A stretch of DNA of 64,000 nucleotides from the NCBI GenBank assembly GCA_023897205.1, contig JAHWDD010000008.1, forward strand, positions 1 to 64,000. The letters are read 5' to 3'. The notes under the pieces are model-generated. The model was not told the DNA's origin. It did no database searches and saw only the letters and a program-made list of their open reading frames with translations. This document shows, piece after piece, positions 59,270-64,000 of this stretch. The stretch is from Exophiala sp. HKRS030 (Eukaryota > Ascomycota > Eurotiomycetes > Chaetothyriales > Herpotrichiellaceae). Made by a program: the position numbers and the translations under genes. Positions within the stretch are counted from its first letter, which is position 1; every line of letters starts with the position of its first letter.

Positions 59270-61442
59270 CGTCGAGGACAACAGACCTTGAAAGTATTTA
59301 CATACAATCGACGCGCAAGAGGGTAACATGCACCCACACTTGCATGTCGCAGTTGCTGTTCTGTGTTCATCCTTAATTGCTTGAAAGTTGCCTTTATGCA
59401 AACAAATTGAAACAGGCTTCACTCACTCTCGGCTCTTCGCATACCAACAAGCTTGGGATCATCTTCGGTTCCTCCAAGCTCACGGCTGCCTGTTACGTGT
59501 GCCGCTGTGACAGCAAACACTTCACCCGTGAATTCTAAGGAGCAGAAGTTTACATCGGTTGGACAGCTAAGTGGACGCGCTATCACTACTCAGGTTCACA
59601 TTACTTCTCAACCAAAAGTGTATGTCTGTGTGAGAGAGAACCGTCAACGTTAAAGCACAACAATCGAAGCGTGACTGGTTGTCTCAGATGCTTAGACCCT
59701 CGGCTCAGTTGCCTAGTACAGACCTACGGGGGGAGTATTAGACGACTAGGGGGGCTCCCAACCCATGTTCGGTAAGAAAATGCCTTCGCCCTTCATTAAA
59801 GCCCCGAACCTGTTGTGTCATTTCTTAATATCAATATGAGTTGAAATGGTAACTGACAAAATACAAACAAGTCAAGAGAAATTGTTAGGGACAGAGAGAA
59901 TGACGAGCAGCAAGGCACTAATCAGAATAGCAATAACGGCCAGGTTGTGAGCATTTTACAAATTAATCGCCTAAACAGCGAATGGCAATTGGAGGTGCTT
60001 CAGTGATATATCTGGTAGGTAGCCTTGTGCGTAATGCAAAGGTAGGTGTGCGTAATACTTATCGTCGACAGAAGGGTCTGAGCTGGGAAATGATATTATA
60101 TCTTCTAAATTCACCTCGTCATTGTCTTGTCCAGACTCACAACAACACACGCACACAGTGGTGCAATACAGGTATTCCTTGAAGTTCAGCAGTCAGGGCA
60201 GTCAACACCTGTTTCTGTCATTGAGCCATGCAATGCATTGGGGGCCAGACGACGATCTGAAGGTTACATGGAGAACCCTGCTGTGGCTGAGGCACTTGCA
60301 TTTGAAGACGCCCCCATGGCATGCATGTTAGATGCTGCCTGGGTTGACATGGTGGTAGTATCCCCCAGCTAGATACCCTAGAAAAATGTGTGGTTTACCA
60401 TCCGTGTTGTACAATGACGTTAGAGACCTAGTTGCCTTTTGTACGAGTATGACTGTCGCAGATGCCTCGGTGTGCTTGACCACCCAAGATCGTGATCCGT
60501 CTCAAGAATTGTTCCATCCCTGCATCAAGGCCAAGGTGGACTTCGGTAACAGGGAACGTGAACGTGGGAGGCCCAGGCATTTGCTATTCATGGCACAGGG
60601 CGGGCCAAAATTTTGGAAAATGTTTGACTGGATTGATAGGGCTCGTATTCGTACAATGTGGTCCGTACAGTAGGTACCTTACACTACTACGACACCACCA
60701 TCAGATAGCAAATAGACGTGGTTGATGGGCGTCGCTGGGTCGCTGTGGCTTCTCCCGTCCGCCTAGACTGCGCCCATCAAGAGACCCATGTTGATCGCTC
60801 GCTTCATTTCAATGCCATCATCCAACCAATTCAAGTTCACCGGTCACAACACTAAACATGGCCTATGACGAAAATATACCTCCTTTAGCCTCCTCCTACT
60901 CTGTACTGAGGCGCCGCTCAACTTCCACGCCTCGATTCAGCCCATTTTCAAACTCCATCATTCCAGGACTTCGGGCACATCGGATTGCTTTCGCCTGACA
61001 AACCGATAGAAGCGGTTTCCTCTTTGACGCTCCCCATTGTCCTCACAGATTACCACCGGCACGTGCGTACTAAGCACAACCTCCTTGACCAAATATTCGA
61101 GAGACGCAATCACCTGCCACGCAACGACGATCACTGTACAACACCTCCCGAGCCTGACGACTGACATCCTTCATTGTCCTATTGCTCCATCCTATCACCT
61201 TCCATCCTGCCCAGATCTCGCTCTCTTCCCTCTTTGAGGTATTTCACAGCAAGAAACCAGCGTCACTCTCAGGCTGCGGGCCACATGGCCTCGGCTGTGT
61301 GTGCGTCCCAGCTGTAAACAAATGCACGCCGGCTCCTCTCCAGCACTGCATACGCTATCACAATCTGAAAACTGGTTGAGACAATTTCCTGAATGCCCTG
61401 AGGACAAGATTTGTCTTCGGTGGGACTGCGGCCTCCCGAGCG
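59270..61442. promoter_or_regulatory. 2.2-kb region before the DUF7514-like gene
   Basis: Apart from an open minus-strand frame at 59270-59422, only short unrelated frames and the presumed promoter are present. No RNA gene seen. Confidence 0.45.
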
Positions 61443-63761
61443 ATGGCTTCCACTGATGAACGTCTCCCATGTCGCTCGGATACCAGCAGCTTGAGCGACA
61501 ATGGTGACTCGAGGCACCTCCATCCAGCCATGAGCAATTCCATATCAAGAGAGGGCAGAAGCGTAAGACCACGAGGATCTTCTAATCCTTCGCTCGACTC
61601 GCACCATTTCGATCCCTCCAAATATCATCAGGCCCGGCAACCTATAAATGATGCCATCACTTCTGCCTTCAATAATGCAGACGCAGCTTCTGCCGCGTCT
61701 ATTTCCCCAGAGCTATTGCAACAGATTACTACGCAGATCACTGCCAATGTCCTGCAACAGTTGAAGGGCATCACCCTGTCTGCCCCAGCTCCTTCGGCAC
61801 CTGTCCCTGGTCCGCAGGCAGACGTAGCCTCATCAGCAACAGGATCTCCTCCTCTCAATCGTGCTACCGTCTACACTCCTCCGACACCGCATCGCACCTC
61901 AGAAGACGCTGGGATGAGTCATTCCTCTCCTCAATTTCCTCCTCCGCCACCACCACCACCACCACCACCACCATCACAACAACAGTCAAAGGAGTCGGCT
62001 TTGCAGGGCGGGTTCCCCCCAGCTGAGAACCGGCCAGTCTCTCCCTTCAGCCAAGCTAGTCATCATTCTATTAGTGATGATAATCAAGAAAGAGTTGATC
62101 GGCCTAGAGGGCCGAAAAGAGTTGATACTGGGGGAGACGCTACAATCTTGGAACGTGTATGGGGCACCTTATTTGATGAGCAAGGCCAGGCCACTCCTCG
62201 CCTTGGACAGTTTCTTCGTGGAATCGCTGTTCATCTCGTCGAAGACTACGAGCCCAAAAACAGCTTGGTCGTTACCCCGACCAAGATGCAGAAGTACTAC
62301 GAAGCGACCAAAATCTCCAACGAAACCTACCCCTGGAAAATCGTCTTCGATGACAGGACATCCTCCATTTCCCGAATGTTCAGGGAGATCGAAGCCGAAC
62401 ACCATCTGGTTCAGGAGAAACTTGGCGAGAGACCAGACCTTCCTGGTCTGACACCACGAGGTTTCGAAACGTGGGCGACTTTGCTCCTCAAGGCACACCC
62501 AGATCAGGAGTTTGAAAGATTGGCAAAGACGGCGCTGGATATGCCCATCAGCAACCCAGACGACAAAAAAGAGCGGTTTCCTAAGGAGATCTCCAGGCGC
62601 CTTTTCCCTAGCCATCCCGACACCGAGATAGCCTACAAGCTTCAAAAATCTATGGCTACACACTGCAACGTCAACTACGCCTCTCAACAGGCCAGCACAG
62701 CAAGTGTGACAGATCCCACTACAAGAGCCTCGCACCAGGGCCAAGCAGGTGATGATACACCAAAATCCAATCTGAAACCGGCCCCGGAAAACAAGGAACC
62801 AATTCCAAGTGCACCTCAGCCCAGCCCAACCTTGTCTCAGACCAGTCAAGATCGCACTCCACGACAACCATACGTAAGCGACGCATCTGACAATGAGGAT
62901 AACGCGGTAGAGAATTCTGAGGACATGCCTACTCCGCAACCCATTGAGCGAGAACGCAAGCCTTATGTCGCTGCACCGGGGGGCGGAAAGACCTACGAGA
63001 GTGTTCGAGGACCCGGTGATGCCACAGAGATCAAAGCACCGCCGGGCCTTCCGCCACAGGAGGTGAAAATAGGACGGTCGAACTCATTTCATACCGCGAA
63101 TCGTTACACTGACAACTCCAGATCGAGCGCGCCTGCAGTTTCCATTCACCAGAAGCCTCCGCCTCCACCTATGGATGCAGAAACACCTCGACATTACCGC
63201 TCTAATGGCACGTATCATCATCGGGAACAACCCAGGCCCGGTCGCAATCGTTCTCCTTCCATGGGTAAGGAAAGCGGATCTGCGTCATATGTACGAAAGC
63301 CTGACGCGGAATCAGCCTATGCCTCGTCACGTCACTCGTATAGTGCGAACGACCCATACGAAGATGCCAGACGTTACAAGGAGTATGAGGCGCAACGAGA
63401 ACGACTGGCCAACGACCGATACGATGCCGCCAGGATGGCAGCGTATGACCCGAGGGAGCGTGAAAGAGAGAGACCGAGGGATAACAGGCCACGCATGCAA
63501 TCTGTGTCTGCTCATGATGGACGTGCTCCACCACCATACTCAAGCTCGGTTCCCTTGGCTGATGAGGACTTCTATCGGGACCCGCGGCACGGAGGTAGTG
63601 CTTCATCGTACAACACTCCTGTGTCTATAAGTACTGGGTTTCAACCACCTCCGCCTCCCTCGGTGGTCAGAGATGCCAACTCGGTTCCAAGAGATGCCGC
63701 ATATGGGTCTTACCCGTCGTCGGCAGGCTATCCTCCCAGCAGCTATCGAGAACTTCGCTAG
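61443..63761 (+). CDS. DUF7514-like conserved protein with poly-proline tract
   Basis: Single open frame of 772 residues. The first 225 residues are disordered, Ser/Pro-rich and include a run of twelve prolines (about 167-178). A folded domain of about 180 residues follows: DATILERVWGTLFDEQGQATPRLGQFLRGIAVHLV, KMQKYYEATKISNETYPWKIVFDDRTSSISRMFREIE, then LTPRGFETWATLLLKAHPDQEFERLAKTALDMP and PDDKKERFPKEISRRLFP. This matches a fungal domain of unknown function (DUF7514). The C-terminal 330 residues are disordered and rich in Tyr, Arg and Ser. The start may be slightly internal. Function unknown; possibly a scaffold or regulator. Confidence 0.85.
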   Translation: MASTDERLPCRSDTSSLSDNGDSRHLHPAMSNSISREGRSVRPRGSSNPSLDSHHFDPSKYHQARQPINDAITSAFNNADAASAASISPELLQQITTQITANVLQQLKGITLSAPAPSAPVPGPQADVASSATGSPPLNRATVYTPPTPHRTSEDAGMSHSSPQFPPPPPPPPPPPPSQQQSKESALQGGFPPAENRPVSPFSQASHHSISDDNQERVDRPRGPKRVDTGGDATILERVWGTLFDEQGQATPRLGQFLRGIAVHLVEDYEPKNSLVVTPTKMQKYYEATKISNETYPWKIVFDDRTSSISRMFREIEAEHHLVQEKLGERPDLPGLTPRGFETWATLLLKAHPDQEFERLAKTALDMPISNPDDKKERFPKEISRRLFPSHPDTEIAYKLQKSMATHCNVNYASQQASTASVTDPTTRASHQGQAGDDTPKSNLKPAPENKEPIPSAPQPSPTLSQTSQDRTPRQPYVSDASDNEDNAVENSEDMPTPQPIERERKPYVAAPGGGKTYESVRGPGDATEIKAPPGLPPQEVKIGRSNSFHTANRYTDNSRSSAPAVSIHQKPPPPPMDAETPRHYRSNGTYHHREQPRPGRNRSPSMGKESGSASYVRKPDAESAYASSRHSYSANDPYEDARRYKEYEAQRERLANDRYDAARMAAYDPRERERERPRDNRPRMQSVSAHDGRAPPPYSSSVPLADEDFYRDPRHGGSASSYNTPVSISTGFQPPPPPSVVRDANSVPRDAAYGSYPSSAGYPPSSYRELR

Positions 63762-64000
63762 CTTACGAACAGCGAGATATCTTTCAAGCTGACTCGTTGG
63801 ATTTTGAGAAAACATGACCGACCTGTGACCGACACCAAGGAGAATGAATGACCTTTGAGATGATTTTTACATTGTTTGTTTTCCCCCAAAGAGATGAAAG
63901 GGGATGCAGGACCTAAACACCCGCGTTGTTTTCTTTTCGTCATGGCATTTTTCCTTTGTTGTGTGCGATATCCCATTTGCAAGCGATGACTGTCTTTTTT
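63762..64000. other. 3' flank of the DUF7514-like gene
   Basis: No feature recognised before the window ends. Confidence 0.4.

Noticed and set aside
59670..59790. Possible 5S or small structured RNA (run of G with a ctccc complement)
   Set aside because: Does not match the 5S internal control region or any tRNA box. No support.
62169..62939. 256-codon minus-strand frame
   Set aside because: Shadow of the DUF7514-like gene with no recognisable domain.

Overview
The window looks like nuclear DNA of a filamentous ascomycete (Pezizomycotina). Protein-coding genes are split by short introns (about 40-110 bp, GT...AG, with visible CTRAC-type branch sites). The proteins are typical fungal families: cutinase, yapsin-like protease, P450, LtrA, GTP cyclohydrolase II, Sgf29, Ime2-like kinase and an Stc1-domain protein. 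A gene-free, extremely AT-rich block looks like a product of RIP mutation. Class-level placement (Eurotiomycetes or Dothideomycetes) is only a guess. I saw no rRNA, tRNA, CRISPR or bacterial-type operon.

The left part (1 to about 30.2 kb) is accessory in character. It holds a coiled-coil gene tail at the edge, a decayed ORF, a P450, a GPI-type cutinase divergent from a GPI-type aspartic protease, an LtrA membrane protein broken by one frameshift, a truncated SDR, a Baeyer-Villiger monooxygenase (BVMO) with two frameshifts and a shredded CocE/NonD hydrolase. At 23818-19654 (minus) sits the most interesting gene. It has seven exons and encodes a 1278-residue tyrosine-recombinase-like protein of the DUF3435/'FluG' type that includes Starship captains. 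It keeps a full R...HxxR...H...Y set, three C2H2 fingers and an AT-hook array. Immediately upstream lie a GC-rich promoter zone and the 1.5-kb AT-rich island. An intact SDR and an intact BVMO follow on the plus strand.

From about 30.7 kb the window becomes an ordinary core segment: spermidine synthase, a disordered conserved protein, exosome Rrp42, a conserved membrane protein, cytochrome c, a Gal80-like oxidoreductase, mannose-6-phosphate isomerase, Sgf29, an NTF2-like protein, GTP cyclohydrolase II, a mitochondrial-type membrane protein, an Ime2/MAK-family kinase, an Stc1-domain protein, a probable C-terminal remnant of a nuclease-fold family and a DUF7514-like protein. All of these appear open except the remnant.

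Working hypothesis: a captain-like recombinase marks the edge of a mobile or formerly mobile region that would extend toward position 1. Its cargo carries surface hydrolases and a SDR-BVMO-esterase ketone-degradation set that is now decaying, while an analogous SDR-BVMO pair on the other side of the recombinase is intact. The element ends are not proven here.
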